A DNA stretch of 64,000 nt from Dyadobacter sediminis (GCF_005860765.1 NZ_VCEI01000031.1:62001-126000); one strand, 5' to 3'; shown: positions 51,027 to 60,337, counted from the first letter of the stretch. A program made the numbers and translations. Notes: generated by a model not told the origin, from the letters alone.

Positions 51027-51718
51027 TTTTACGTATTATTAAAACACAAATATTCTGTGTTGTTTTCTGCTGCCATTTTATCGTTCCGCAGGCCAGCGCC
51101 CAAAAGGATTCAACACTTTGGGTTGTCAGGCCAGCAGACGTAATCCCGCCGGTTTCGCTTGCGCTTGCCGGATTGGTGACGCAGGGAAAAATCAGCCGTC
51201 ATTTACAGGAAAAAATGGTTTCAAAATATCCTTCTTTTCACTCCAGTCTGGATGATTACCTCTTGTATGCGCCAGCGGCAGTAAGCCTCGGACTTGCTTC
51301 TGCAGGAGTTAAAGGAAAACATTCGTTGGGCGATCAGGTTATTCTGGCCATTTTATCCAATGTTATTTCTCAAGGCGTAACCCAAAGCCTGAAACTGATC
51401 GTCCGTTATCCGCGTCCGGATCGTACAGATTATTATTCCTTTCCTTCCGGGCATACCACGTCGGCTTTTACCAATGCTACGATTCTGCATGAAGAATACG
51501 GAGAACGAAGCGTTTTGTACAGCATTGGCGGTTACGGCACGGCCACCGCAGTCGGGTCCATGCGGATTCTAAATAACAGGCACTGGCTTGCGGATGTTTT
51601 AATGGGCGCCGGCATAGGCATCGGTGCAACAAAGGCGCTTTACATCAGTTATCCTTGGCTTCAGAAAACAGTACGGAAAATAAAACATAAAAAACCTGCG
51701 GAGTTAAAAAGCAACTGA
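51023..51718 (+). CDS. PAP2-family phosphatase, exported
   Basis: A 231-residue protein with an N-terminal signal segment ending in QASAQ (about residue 27). The three PAP2 motifs are complete: KLIVRYPRP near residue 124 (KxxxxxxRP), FPSGHT near 140 (PSGH) and SMRILNNRHWLADV near 182 (SRxxxxxHxxxD form). It would remove phosphate from a lipid substrate on the periplasmic side: undecaprenyl pyrophosphate, phosphatidate or lipid A. Its ATG overlaps the kdsA stop codon, so it is translationally coupled to the Kdo pathway, which makes a lipid A phosphatase role attractive but unproven. Confidence 0.87.
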   Translation: MILRIIKTQIFCVVFCCHFIVPQASAQKDSTLWVVRPADVIPPVSLALAGLVTQGKISRHLQEKMVSKYPSFHSSLDDYLLYAPAAVSLGLASAGVKGKHSLGDQVILAILSNVISQGVTQSLKLIVRYPRPDRTDYYSFPSGHTTSAFTNATILHEEYGERSVLYSIGGYGTATAVGSMRILNNRHWLADVLMGAGIGIGATKALYISYPWLQKTVRKIKHKKPAELKSN

Positions 51719-51775
51719 CAAAGGGTTGTCACTGGCGATGGTTTCATTTGCATAAAACAATTTAATTTCGTTCCA

Positions 51776-52237
51776 ATGCAGACAAAAACCATTCAGCCGA
51801 TTCACGTTTTATTTTTTGAAACGGAAACTTCTTTCAACAACATTATGCAATATGTGCGCGTGGTTGCACACCGTTTATATCAAGAAGCCTATCGTAAAAA
51901 ACTGGAGGTAACCGGTCCCATTTACTGGATTTACAAGGGTGCGGACGGAAATCCGGAAACCGAATTCAATCTTTCCATAGCATTGCCGGTGTCGTATTCG
52001 GAAGCCGAACTTGCCGATTCGGAATTTAAACTGAAATACCTAAATCCGTTTGAATGCGTTGCAGGACATCTGTATGGAAGCTGGCAAGGGCTTGGCAGAA
52101 TATATGGCGAACTGGCGAACGAACTGGCAACACAAAAGCGGATCATATCCGGTGAAAACCGTGAAATTTACCTGAATATGGACTTTGATAATCCTGAAAA
52201 TAACATTACCGAAGTTCAGATTGGAATTGCGAGATAA
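51776..52237 (+). CDS. GyrI-like effector-binding domain protein
   Basis: A 153-residue stand-alone effector-binding domain of the AraC_E_bind/GyrI type with no DNA-binding part. The fold is suggested by the N-terminal helix FNNIMQYVRVVAHRLYQEA, the strand GPIYWIYKGADGNPETEFNLSIALPV, and the second half AGHLYGSWQGLGRIYGELANEL with the usual EIYLN near the end. Such single-domain proteins bind small molecules or act as SOUL/GyrI-like hydrolases; the ligand is unknown. It lies between the PAP2 and tagI genes on the same strand. Confidence 0.75.
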   Translation: MQTKTIQPIHVLFFETETSFNNIMQYVRVVAHRLYQEAYRKKLEVTGPIYWIYKGADGNPETEFNLSIALPVSYSEAELADSEFKLKYLNPFECVAGHLYGSWQGLGRIYGELANELATQKRIISGENREIYLNMDFDNPENNITEVQIGIAR

Positions 52238-52263
52238 CTTTATCAACATCAAATCTTCCGTGT

Positions 52264-52815
52264 ATGTCTTACTGTAACTACGTCAATAACACCGTTTCAG
52301 AGCAACCCGATTATCTTCTCAATAAATATTATCATGATCATCAGTACGGATTTCCTATTGATGATGACAATGAATTGTTTGGCCGTTTGATCCTGGAAAT
52401 AAATCAGGCCGGGCTTAGCTGGACGCTTATGCTGCGAAAACAGGAAAGTTTTCGTACGGCTTACAGCAACTATTCAATTGAAAAAATTGCTGCTTACGAT
52501 GAAGAAGACCGGGAAAGATTAATGCAGAATCCGGGCGTAGTACGAAACCGGCTTAAAATAAATGCCGCTATTGTCAATGCACAGAAAATACTGGAACTGA
52601 AATCGGAATTCGGATCTTTCAAAAACTGGCTGGACGCGCATCATACTTTGACCAAAGCGGAATGGATCAGGCTTTTTAAGAAAACGTTCAAATTTACAGG
52701 CGGTGAAATCGTCAGCGAGTTTTTGATGAGCACGGGTTATCTCGAAGGCGCACATAGTCCCGAATGCCCGATTTATGAGAAAGTCCGGAATTATTCCTGC
52801 ACTGCAAGATCGTAA
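52264..52815 (+). CDS. tag: DNA-3-methyladenine glycosylase I
   Basis: A 183-residue helix-hairpin-helix-type glycosylase that removes 3-methyladenine from alkylated DNA. The N-terminal Cys in MSYCNYV and the late His and Cys in AHSPECP form the zinc snap typical of TagI. YYHDHQYGFPI near residue 23 is the YHDxEWG motif and LEINQAGLSWTLMLRK near 48 holds the base-binding Glu and Trp. Length is as expected. It ends one base before the convergent GDPD gene. Confidence 0.92.
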   Translation: MSYCNYVNNTVSEQPDYLLNKYYHDHQYGFPIDDDNELFGRLILEINQAGLSWTLMLRKQESFRTAYSNYSIEKIAAYDEEDRERLMQNPGVVRNRLKINAAIVNAQKILELKSEFGSFKNWLDAHHTLTKAEWIRLFKKTFKFTGGEIVSEFLMSTGYLEGAHSPECPIYEKVRNYSCTARS

Positions 52816-52816
52816 A

Positions 52817-53629
52817 CTAGTTATAACCGTTTTCTTTTAGAAATTTAACCAGCTCAGCAGGTTTGTCCGTTTGCAAGCCCTGAACACCTTTTTGTAATGC
52901 GTCTTTCCAGGAAGCCGGTCCTTCATCAGGACGCTGCACATCCATCCAGACTGAAATATCCTGCGCATTTGCCGCTTTTATCATTTCGGGATTGGAAACA
53001 TTGTCCAGAACTTTCAATTCTGTTTTTTTCAAAAAGCCATTCAGTCCTTCTACATCCGTTACTTCTTTGGGCATGCTGGAAATCAAAGGGATATGCGGAG
53101 CCGTACTTTTCCAGTGTTTGTGCTGATTTACATCATTCACATAAACAACGACCTGATGTTCCATTCCTGCTGCCTGAATCTGCTTCCACGTTGCGGCGGC
53201 ATCGGCCTCTTTGAAGTCGAGGTAAATGTTTATTTTGTCCTTGCAAAGCGCCAGAATTTCCCTGAATTCCGGAATATGGTGCGTTCTTCTGTTCTGATTA
53301 AATACCTGAAGCTTTTTTATTTCAGCAAGCGTCATGGCACTTACTTTTCCGGTTCCGTTAGTCGTGCGGTCCACGGTTGCATCATGGATTACAATCAAAT
53401 GTCCGTCCTTTGTCGTTCTAAGGTCCACTTCCACATAATCTGCTCCGCCGGCAATTGCTTCCTTGCAGGCTGCAATCGTATTTTCGGGAACCTTTACATG
53501 ATTTCCTCTGTGGGCAATGACAACAATTTTGTTTTTACTTTGGGGCGAAGCATTCGGATGCTGTGATTTTGCAGAAAAGGCAATAAAAAGCAGGATAAAA
53601 AAACCTGTAACGTTTCTTGATAACATCAT
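52817..53629 (-). CDS. Exported glycerophosphodiester phosphodiesterase
   Basis: A 270-residue TIM-barrel enzyme with a signal peptide ending near residue 22 (FSAKSQ). The GDPD motifs are HRGNHVKVPENTIAA (catalytic His and metal Glu, near residue 41), YVEVDLRTTKDGHLIVIHDATVD split between the metal-binding Glu-Asp and the second catalytic His near 75, and WMDVQRPDEGPAS near 230. It hydrolyses glycerophosphodiesters to glycerol 3-phosphate in the periplasm, which links loosely to glpK about 7 kb away. Two adjacent ATGs (53629, 53626) are possible starts. Confidence 0.9.
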   Translation of the reverse strand: MMLSRNVTGFFILLFIAFSAKSQHPNASPQSKNKIVVIAHRGNHVKVPENTIAACKEAIAGGADYVEVDLRTTKDGHLIVIHDATVDRTTNGTGKVSAMTLAEIKKLQVFNQNRRTHHIPEFREILALCKDKINIYLDFKEADAAATWKQIQAAGMEHQVVVYVNDVNQHKHWKSTAPHIPLISSMPKEVTDVEGLNGFLKKTELKVLDNVSNPEMIKAANAQDISVWMDVQRPDEGPASWKDALQKGVQGLQTDKPAELVKFLKENGYN

Positions 53630-53756
53630 CAAATGGAATATTTAGCAGGGTTAATGTGTATTTCAAACATGCATTGATAACAGCATCAAAAAAGTCTATA
53701 AGCAAGAAGATTTTAATTCTGACTTATAGACCTCATCATTTTAGCAACTGAAAAAT

Positions 53757-54674
53757 CTATTGTATTTCAAAACTGGATAAATTTACAAAATCCTGAACAC
53801 GCGCATCAATTTCCTGCTGCGTAAGATTTACAATTCGTTCTGTACCGAATTTCTCAACGCAGAAAGAAGCCATGGCCGAGCCGTAAATAATGGCACGTTT
53901 CATATTTTCAAAGGAAATATCGTTTGTGCTCGCCAGATATCCGATAAATCCGCCTGCAAACGTGTCGCCTGCGCCGGTCGGGTCAAAAACCTCTTCCAAC
54001 GGAAGCGCCGGTGCAAAAAAGATGCGGTCTTCCTGAAACAGCAATGCACCGTGTTCTCCTTTTTTTATGATCAGCGTTTTCGGACCCATCGCCATGATTT
54101 TTTTTGCAGCCTTGCGCAGGGAATATTCACCCGAAAGCTGGCGCGCCTCTTCATCATTGATCGTGATCAGATCCACCAGTTTCAGAACTGCTTTCAAGTC
54201 GTCCAGCGCGATGTTCATCCAAAGGTTCATGGTATCCAGCATAATCAGTTTCGGACGCTTGGCCATGCGCTCAATTACCAGTTTTTGCGTAGCCGGCACC
54301 GTGTTCCCAAGCATCAGAAATTCTGTTCCCTGATAAGAATCCGGAATAATCGGGTCAAAATGTTCCATGACGTTCAGCTGCGTTTCCAGCGTATCGCGGG
54401 TGTTCATATCTTCATGATATTTTCCTGACCAGAAAAATGTTTTTCCATCCTGAACAATTTCCAGACCTTCCGTATTAACGCCGTGATCCTGAAGAAGCGA
54501 AATCATTTCATTAGGGAAATCCCCGCCGACTACGGCAACCAGATTGTTCTCTTTTGTAAAGTAAGATGCAGCAAGTGTGATGTAAGTGGCAGCACCACCA
54601 ATAATTTTATCTGTTTTTCCAAATGGTGTTTCAAGTGCATCAAATGCTACAGATCCTACGGTTAATAAACTCAT
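53757..54674 (-). CDS. PfkB-family sugar or nucleoside kinase
   Basis: A 305-residue kinase. The N-terminal PfkB signature is KIIGGAATYITLAASYF near residue 22-38; the C-terminal signature DPTGAGDTFAGGFIGYL near 240 contains the catalytic Asp and the anion hole. The NDEEARQLSG stretch near 175 is common in ribokinase-like enzymes. The substrate could be ribose, adenosine or another sugar. It is divergent from the DUF5618-like gene. Confidence 0.88.
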   Translation of the reverse strand: MSLLTVGSVAFDALETPFGKTDKIIGGAATYITLAASYFTKENNLVAVVGGDFPNEMISLLQDHGVNTEGLEIVQDGKTFFWSGKYHEDMNTRDTLETQLNVMEHFDPIIPDSYQGTEFLMLGNTVPATQKLVIERMAKRPKLIMLDTMNLWMNIALDDLKAVLKLVDLITINDEEARQLSGEYSLRKAAKKIMAMGPKTLIIKKGEHGALLFQEDRIFFAPALPLEEVFDPTGAGDTFAGGFIGYLASTNDISFENMKRAIIYGSAMASFCVEKFGTERIVNLTQQEIDARVQDFVNLSSFEIQ

Positions 54675-54818
54675 AAATTAGTACTGTATTGATTTTAAGT
54701 TAGTTTCAGGTTTGAATATTATTCTGTAATTGCTGCGAAGATAATCAAAACGCCCGAATAGCCTTCCTGTCGCATGCTTTATGAATGAACAGGTACGGAT
54801 CAATCATTGGTTATTTGC

Positions 54819-54826
54819 TATTTTTG
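54819..54826 (+). promoter_or_regulatory. Bacteroidota -7 element upstream of the DUF5618-like gene
   Basis: TATTTTTG matches TAnnTTTG exactly, in the divergent region between the PfkB gene and the gene at 54900. No TTG occurs at the -33 spacing. Confidence 0.45.
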
Positions 54827-54899
54827 TAGGAATCGGATAGCAGGTTACGGTCTGGCATTCGGATAAGTTATGCTATATCACGCTTATTTACACATACTG

Positions 54900-55295
54900 A
54901 TGGAAGCCATTACAGAAGCAAGAAGGCACATTGACAATGCAAAAGGATTTCTCAAAAACAACGCAAGAAAACAGGACGGGTTGTTTCAGGATTCAAAATA
55001 CGTCAAAATTGCAGGGCACACGGCTTATACCGGTATTTTGCTTGCGTTGAACGAGTTGTTAGGAGATAAAAAGAAGAAAACCCGTAAAAGTGCAGAATGG
55101 TACCAGAAGGAACTGAGTAGCCTGGATAAAAAAGTAACCGCAAATTTTGCCACTGCTTATGAAGTTTTACACTTGGCAATGGGTTACGATGGAACCAAAA
55201 GTGTTAAAATTGCCAATGTCGGACTGGAAGAAGCAGAAAAAATAATAGATTGGGTGGAAACCCGCCTGACGAAGAAAGAAATGAAGAATCCGTAA
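54900..55295 (+). CDS. DUF5618-like small helical protein
   Basis: A 131-residue all-helical, basic protein: EAITEARRHIDNAKGFLKNN, then VKIAGHTAYTGILLALNELL, a Lys-rich loop and WYQKELSSLDKKVTANFATAYEVLH. This resembles DUF5618 and the HEPN-type helical bundle seen in small Bacteroidota proteins; no RNase motif of the RxxxxH type is clear. The upstream ATG at 54870 would add ten residues, but the family N-terminus matches 54900. It precedes cysS by 18 bases and is probably co-transcribed with it. Confidence 0.7.
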   Translation: MEAITEARRHIDNAKGFLKNNARKQDGLFQDSKYVKIAGHTAYTGILLALNELLGDKKKKTRKSAEWYQKELSSLDKKVTANFATAYEVLHLAMGYDGTKSVKIANVGLEEAEKIIDWVETRLTKKEMKNP

Positions 55296-55313
55296 TCAAA
55301 GAAAGTAAACTAA

Positions 55314-56816
55314 ATGACCACACAATCTTTCCAGCCTCTTAAAATATTCAATACACTAACCCGTAAAAAGGATGTATTTGTCCCGATCGCACCTCCTTAC
55401 GTCGGAATGTATGTCTGCGGGCCAACGGTTTACAACAATGTCCATCTCGGAAATATCCGTACGTTCCTGTCTTTTGACATTCTGTACCGTTATCTGACGC
55501 ACATCGGCTACAAAGTACGCTATGTAAGGAACATTACCGATGTAGGCCATTTGGTAGGCGACGGTGAGGAAGGCGAGGACAAGATCGGGAAAATGGCCAA
55601 GCTGCAAAAACTGGAACCGATGGAAATTGTGCAGCGGTATACCAATGATTTTCATGACGTTTCTGCGATTTTCAACCTGCTTCCGCCCAGCATAGAACCA
55701 ACCGCAACGGGCCATCTGATCGAACAGATTGAAGCGGTAAAGTCGCTTATAAGGAAAGGGGCTGCTTACGAATCAAACGGTTCGGTTTATTTTGACATCA
55801 ATAAATATCAGGCGGGCGGCAATGAATACGGCAAGCTTTCAGGCCGGGTAATTGAGGATCTTCTGAATGAAACCCGCGAACTGGACGGACAGGCAGAAAA
55901 GCGCAATCCGCTCGACTTTGCACTCTGGAAAAAAGCCAGTCCCGAACACATCATGCAATGGGATTCGCCGTGGAGCATGGGCTTTCCGGGATGGCACCTG
56001 GAATGTACATGCATGAGTGCCAAATATCTTGGAAAACAGTTTGACATTCACGGCGGCGGAATGGACCTGAAATTTCCGCATCATGAATGTGAAATCGCAC
56101 AGGGAAAATCGCTGACCAATGAAGAACCCGTACGTTACTGGATGCATACCAACATGCTGACGGTAAACGGACAGAAAATGTCCAAGTCGCTCAACAACTC
56201 TTTTCTTCCGGCTGAACTGTTTTCAGGAAACCATGCCTTGCTGGATCAGGCATACAGCCCGATGACGGTGCGCTTCTTCATGCTGCAAAGCCAGTACCGC
56301 AGTACGCTCGATTTTTCCAACGACGCGCTCAAAGCTGCGCATAAAGGGTATAAAAAACTGGCAAACGGATTGCGCATTGCAAAGCTGCTTGCGTATGTTC
56401 AGGAAGACGATGTAGCAAAGGATGAGGCAAAAATTGCTGACATTGAAAAGGCAATCGAAGGCTTTTATGCAGCCATGAACGACGATTTGAATACAGCCGT
56501 CGCATTTGCCAATTTGTTCAATTTGCTCAAATACATCAATATGATCAATATGGGCCAGCTGAAAACGGCGGCTCTGGGCGAAGAAACGGTAAAGAAGCTG
56601 AAAGATAATTTCATTGTTTTCTTTGAAGATGTACTTGGCCTGAAAGAAGAATTAAGCGAAGGCTACGCCATTCTCGACGGCATGCTGAAACTGTACAGCG
56701 AATATAAACTGTCGCGCAACTACGAAAAAGTAGATGAAATCCGTTCTTATTTTAAAAACCAGGGGCTTGTAATCCGTGATACCAAAGTGCGGATCGACTG
56801 GGCCTACGAAGAATAA
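55314..56816 (+). CDS. cysS: Cysteinyl-tRNA synthetase
   Basis: A 500-residue class I aminoacyl-tRNA synthetase. The zinc-binding Cys in MYVCGPTVYNN begins the active site, and the HIGH-like motif is VHLGNIRTF near residue 43. Zinc ligands continue in WHLECTCMS near 228 and HHECEIAQ near 255; the KMSKS loop is GQKMSKSLNN near 288. The C-terminal helical anticodon domain follows from about 350. The enzyme is complete. Confidence 0.97.
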   Translation: MTTQSFQPLKIFNTLTRKKDVFVPIAPPYVGMYVCGPTVYNNVHLGNIRTFLSFDILYRYLTHIGYKVRYVRNITDVGHLVGDGEEGEDKIGKMAKLQKLEPMEIVQRYTNDFHDVSAIFNLLPPSIEPTATGHLIEQIEAVKSLIRKGAAYESNGSVYFDINKYQAGGNEYGKLSGRVIEDLLNETRELDGQAEKRNPLDFALWKKASPEHIMQWDSPWSMGFPGWHLECTCMSAKYLGKQFDIHGGGMDLKFPHHECEIAQGKSLTNEEPVRYWMHTNMLTVNGQKMSKSLNNSFLPAELFSGNHALLDQAYSPMTVRFFMLQSQYRSTLDFSNDALKAAHKGYKKLANGLRIAKLLAYVQEDDVAKDEAKIADIEKAIEGFYAAMNDDLNTAVAFANLFNLLKYINMINMGQLKTAALGEETVKKLKDNFIVFFEDVLGLKEELSEGYAILDGMLKLYSEYKLSRNYEKVDEIRSYFKNQGLVIRDTKVRIDWAYEE

Positions 56817-56820
56817 TTCC

Positions 56821-57825
56821 ATGAAAAAAAGATTTTATCTCCTGCTTCTTGCTGTATTCAGCATTTATGGCTGCAAAACCAAGGAAAGTTCAGAGCAAAC
56901 CAATGAACAAGCGCCGGCACTTGTAAAAAGCCCTGATTTCAATGCGGATTCTGCTTACAGTTTTGTTCAGAAACAGGTTGATTTCGGGCCGCGAGTTCCG
57001 AATACAAACCCGCATGTTGCCTGCGGCGATTATCTGGCTGCTACTTTGAAAAAGTATGGAATGCAGGTTACGGAACAAAAGTTTATTGCCAAAACATACG
57101 ATGGCAAACAACTGAATGCCAGGAACATTATCGGAAGTTACAATCCGAAAGCTGCCAAACGCATTTTGCTGACTTCACACTGGGATTCGCGGCCTTTTGC
57201 AGATCAGGATTCGACGGAAAAGACCAAACCGGTTCCGGCAGCCAATGACGGTGCAAGCGGCGTCGGGATTTTACTGGAAATAGCGCGTACACTTTCTTTA
57301 CAGACAGCAAAACCGGAGATCGGTGTGGATATTATCTTTTTTGATGCCGAAGACTGGGGAAATTCAGAAGAAGCCGGAGAAATGGAATACAGCGGATTTT
57401 GCCTCGGCTCGCAACATTGGGCGGCCAACAAGCATTTACCCGATTATACAGCTTATTTCGGCGTTTTGCTGGATATGACCGGTGCAAAGGGAGCAACTTT
57501 CTTTAAAGAAGGCTATTCGGTGCAAATGGCAGAAGGCGTTGTCCGGGAAGTCTGGAATACGGCCAGCAAGCTGGGTTACAACAATTATTTTATTGACGAA
57601 ACCGGTTCAGCCATTACAGATGATCATTTGCCGGTGAACAAAGTAGCGCATATTCCGATGATCGATATCATTCATACAAGGCATAACAATCTTTCCAAAA
57701 CGTTCTTTGACCAATGGCATACTGCGCAGGATACCATGGAAAACATTGATCCGAAGACCTTGAAAGCAGTCGGGCAAACGCTTGTTCAGGTGATTTACCA
57801 GGAAGCGGAAGGCGCAGCTTTGTAA
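56821..57825 (+). CDS. M28-family lipoprotein, glutaminyl-peptide cyclotransferase-like
   Basis: A 334-residue periplasmic lipoprotein (lipobox SIYGC near residue 18). The metallopeptidase-fold domain shows LLTSHWDSRPFADQD near residue 118, the zinc Asp in PAANDGASGVGILLEIA near 142, FFDAEDWGN near 178 with the acidic catalytic pair, and the third zinc ligand His in VNKVAHIPMIDIIHTRHN near 280. The HWDSRPF and DAEDWG forms with a single metal resemble bacterial type II glutaminyl cyclases rather than aminopeptidases. Such enzymes turn N-terminal Gln into pyroglutamate. It starts 4 bases after the cysS stop, so it is co-transcribed. Confidence 0.8.
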   Translation: MKKRFYLLLLAVFSIYGCKTKESSEQTNEQAPALVKSPDFNADSAYSFVQKQVDFGPRVPNTNPHVACGDYLAATLKKYGMQVTEQKFIAKTYDGKQLNARNIIGSYNPKAAKRILLTSHWDSRPFADQDSTEKTKPVPAANDGASGVGILLEIARTLSLQTAKPEIGVDIIFFDAEDWGNSEEAGEMEYSGFCLGSQHWAANKHLPDYTAYFGVLLDMTGAKGATFFKEGYSVQMAEGVVREVWNTASKLGYNNYFIDETGSAITDDHLPVNKVAHIPMIDIIHTRHNNLSKTFFDQWHTAQDTMENIDPKTLKAVGQTLVQVIYQEAEGAAL

Positions 57826-57865
57826 GTATTTTGAGTTTCTGATCAAAAGACCTGTTTATTGATAT

Positions 57866-60166
57866 TTACATGCGTTTCACGACAATCCAGATGTCCGAAT
57901 TGCGGCCTTTGTCGTCACTGCATGAAATTTTTACTCTTCCCAAAGGCGGGTTGATAAATATGCCTTCGTGCGGCGCAGCTCTTTTGCTTAGTTTGTCATT
58001 GACATACCAGAAAACTTCCTGCACGTCATTGGCCGTATGGCAGGCGAGCTGAAGCTGCTGCGGTTCTTCTTTGCGGATGTAATATTCACTGCCTTCATTC
58101 GGACTTACGATCAGCGGCGCGCCTTCATGGAAAACCCGCTCGCACGCCGGGTTATGCGGAGGGATTTTCGGATACGGGATTTTCTGCATTTCGTTAAAGG
58201 CAATGAGTTCCGGCGCCAGATTCGCGTACGTTCGCTTTTCAAAATTCTTTTCGGGAAGACAATACGTACAATAGGAAATTTTTCCGGCCGGATCCGTAAA
58301 AACCCAGCGCAGATGCTGGCACTTTTTATACCCTGTAACGCCTGTAATATGATAATCCAGAATCTGGTTGGTGCAAAACTCCGACGGCACATTTCCGCTG
58401 ACGGCACATACTTTTCTTAAAGAAACATTGGCTGTGGGTTTATACCAGCCCTTCGGCGAATTGTAATCCAGCGAATTGAAAATCGAAAACAGCAAAGGCG
58501 TTGCTGTATTGGCACCGCTAAGCTCCGGAACGCCTTCGCCTGAAAAGTTCCCGACCCAGATCCCGACCGTATACCGCCGGTTGTAACCAATGCTCCACGC
58601 ATCCCGTTTGCCGTAAGAAGTACCCGTTTTCCATGCGATTTTTGGTAAATGATACGTATTGTCAAAATTGGTGGGAAGATCCGGACGCGTTATTTGCGTT
58701 AGAATTCCGGTGATCAGAAAGGATGCATCCGCTGAAATCAAAGTAGCGCCTTTTTTATCAGAAGGACTTTGTGAAGTATACCGCAGGTTTTTAAGTTTTC
58801 CTTCATTGGCAAATGCTGCAAAAAGCCTCGTCATTTCTTCCAGTGTTACGCCGCATCCGCCCAGAATCATCGACAAGCCCAAATCTTTTGCCTGTTTGTC
58901 CACCGTTTTAAACCCCACTTTCCGGAGTTTTTCGATTAACGACGAAGTCTGGATTTCCTTTAAAACCTTCACAGCAGGAATATTAAGTGAATTGGCAAGT
59001 GCAAATTCTGTCGTTACCGGACCGTTGAAGTGCAGATCAAAATTCTCGGGTTCATACCCGCTGAAATTTTCCGGAACATCGTTCAGGACCGTTTTCGGCG
59101 TAATAATTCCTTTGTCGAATGCCGTTGCATACAGCAAAGGTTTCAACGTACTTCCCGGCGAACGAACAGCACGTACGCCATCCACCTGGCCGCCGTCGTA
59201 AGGATTATTGAAGTCCGCAGAACCTACGTAAGCCTCCACCTGCATGGTTTCATTGTTCACAACCAGAACCGCGGCATTATGAATATTCATCACTTTCCGG
59301 CGGTTAATGAAATTCTTCACCTGTTCTTCAACCTGGTTTTGTAACTGGATTTTCAATGTGCTCTGAATCACCGGCTGATTACTGAATTCATGCTTAAGCC
59401 TTATCGCCAGATGCGGTGCCTGCTTTGGCGCATGCAGCCGCTTTACAAGCAGCGGCTCGTTCAGCGCATCGCGAATTATATTCATGTCAAATATTTTATC
59501 CTCTTCAAAGCGTTTCAGCCATTCGTTCCGTGCGGTTTTAAGGGCTTCATTTCTCGTTCCCGGCCTGAGGCTGGACGGACGGTTAGGCACAATGGTCAGT
59601 GCGGTTATTTCTGCGAGACTGAGCAATTGCGGCGGCTTACCAAAATACAACAGCGATGCCGCCTTGATTCCTTCTATATTGCCGCCGTATGGAACGAGAT
59701 TAAGATAGAACTGCAGGATTTCTGCTTTGGAATAATGCATTTCAAGCTGCACGGCCCTGAAAACTTCAAGTGCTTTATTAAAATAAGTACGAGGACGCGG
59801 TTTCAGAAGACGCACCACCTGCATCGTAATCGTGGAAGCGCCGGAAGTTCTGCGGCCTGAAAAAATATTCCGGGCAGCAGCTCTGACGACGGCCATCGGA
59901 TTTACACCCGGATGATAATAAAAGTACTGATCTTCTTTATAAATGAGCGTTTTACGAAGCAGCGGCGTAATTTCAGAAATGTCCGCATACAACCGCCATT
60001 TATCGTCATCACTCAGAAATGCATGGACGATATTGCCTTTATTATCCGTAACCTGCGTGGCATAACGGATTTCAGGCCGGAAAGGAAAAATGAGATCGGC
60101 GATAAAAAAAAGAACGATTGCCGCCAGAATAAACAGTATTCCTTTTCTGATTTTAATATTCTTCAT
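57866..60166 (-). CDS. pbpC: Penicillin-binding protein 1C
   Basis: A 766-residue bifunctional class A PBP. A TM anchor (residues 8-28) is followed by the GT51 glycosyltransferase domain with EDQYFYYHPGVNP near 78 (catalytic Glu) and SGASTITMQVVRLL near 110. The transpeptidase domain has SPGSTLKPLLYA with the active Ser near 337, SLNIPAVK (SxN) near 393 and WKTGTSYGKRDAW (KTG) near 513. The C-terminal BiPBP_C domain ends with SCSDDKGRNSDIWIVVKR. It makes or repairs peptidoglycan. In many bacteria pbpC is paired with an alpha-2-macroglobulin gene; none is adjacent here. Confidence 0.94.
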   Translation of the reverse strand: MKNIKIRKGILFILAAIVLFFIADLIFPFRPEIRYATQVTDNKGNIVHAFLSDDDKWRLYADISEITPLLRKTLIYKEDQYFYYHPGVNPMAVVRAAARNIFSGRRTSGASTITMQVVRLLKPRPRTYFNKALEVFRAVQLEMHYSKAEILQFYLNLVPYGGNIEGIKAASLLYFGKPPQLLSLAEITALTIVPNRPSSLRPGTRNEALKTARNEWLKRFEEDKIFDMNIIRDALNEPLLVKRLHAPKQAPHLAIRLKHEFSNQPVIQSTLKIQLQNQVEEQVKNFINRRKVMNIHNAAVLVVNNETMQVEAYVGSADFNNPYDGGQVDGVRAVRSPGSTLKPLLYATAFDKGIITPKTVLNDVPENFSGYEPENFDLHFNGPVTTEFALANSLNIPAVKVLKEIQTSSLIEKLRKVGFKTVDKQAKDLGLSMILGGCGVTLEEMTRLFAAFANEGKLKNLRYTSQSPSDKKGATLISADASFLITGILTQITRPDLPTNFDNTYHLPKIAWKTGTSYGKRDAWSIGYNRRYTVGIWVGNFSGEGVPELSGANTATPLLFSIFNSLDYNSPKGWYKPTANVSLRKVCAVSGNVPSEFCTNQILDYHITGVTGYKKCQHLRWVFTDPAGKISYCTYCLPEKNFEKRTYANLAPELIAFNEMQKIPYPKIPPHNPACERVFHEGAPLIVSPNEGSEYYIRKEEPQQLQLACHTANDVQEVFWYVNDKLSKRAAPHEGIFINPPLGRVKISCSDDKGRNSDIWIVVKRM

Positions 60167-60337
60167 TTCGTAGTGGTGTGTCAGCCTGTTTTTGGCAGTT
60201 ATAAATATAAGATGTGTGTATGAAGTTCAGTAACATCGCTTGCAATATTATTCAGCTGTTTTTGTCAGGATCAGGTAATTTTTACTTATTACACGCTTTA
60301 TTACAAATAAAACCAATCAAAATCCAGATTTTCGATT

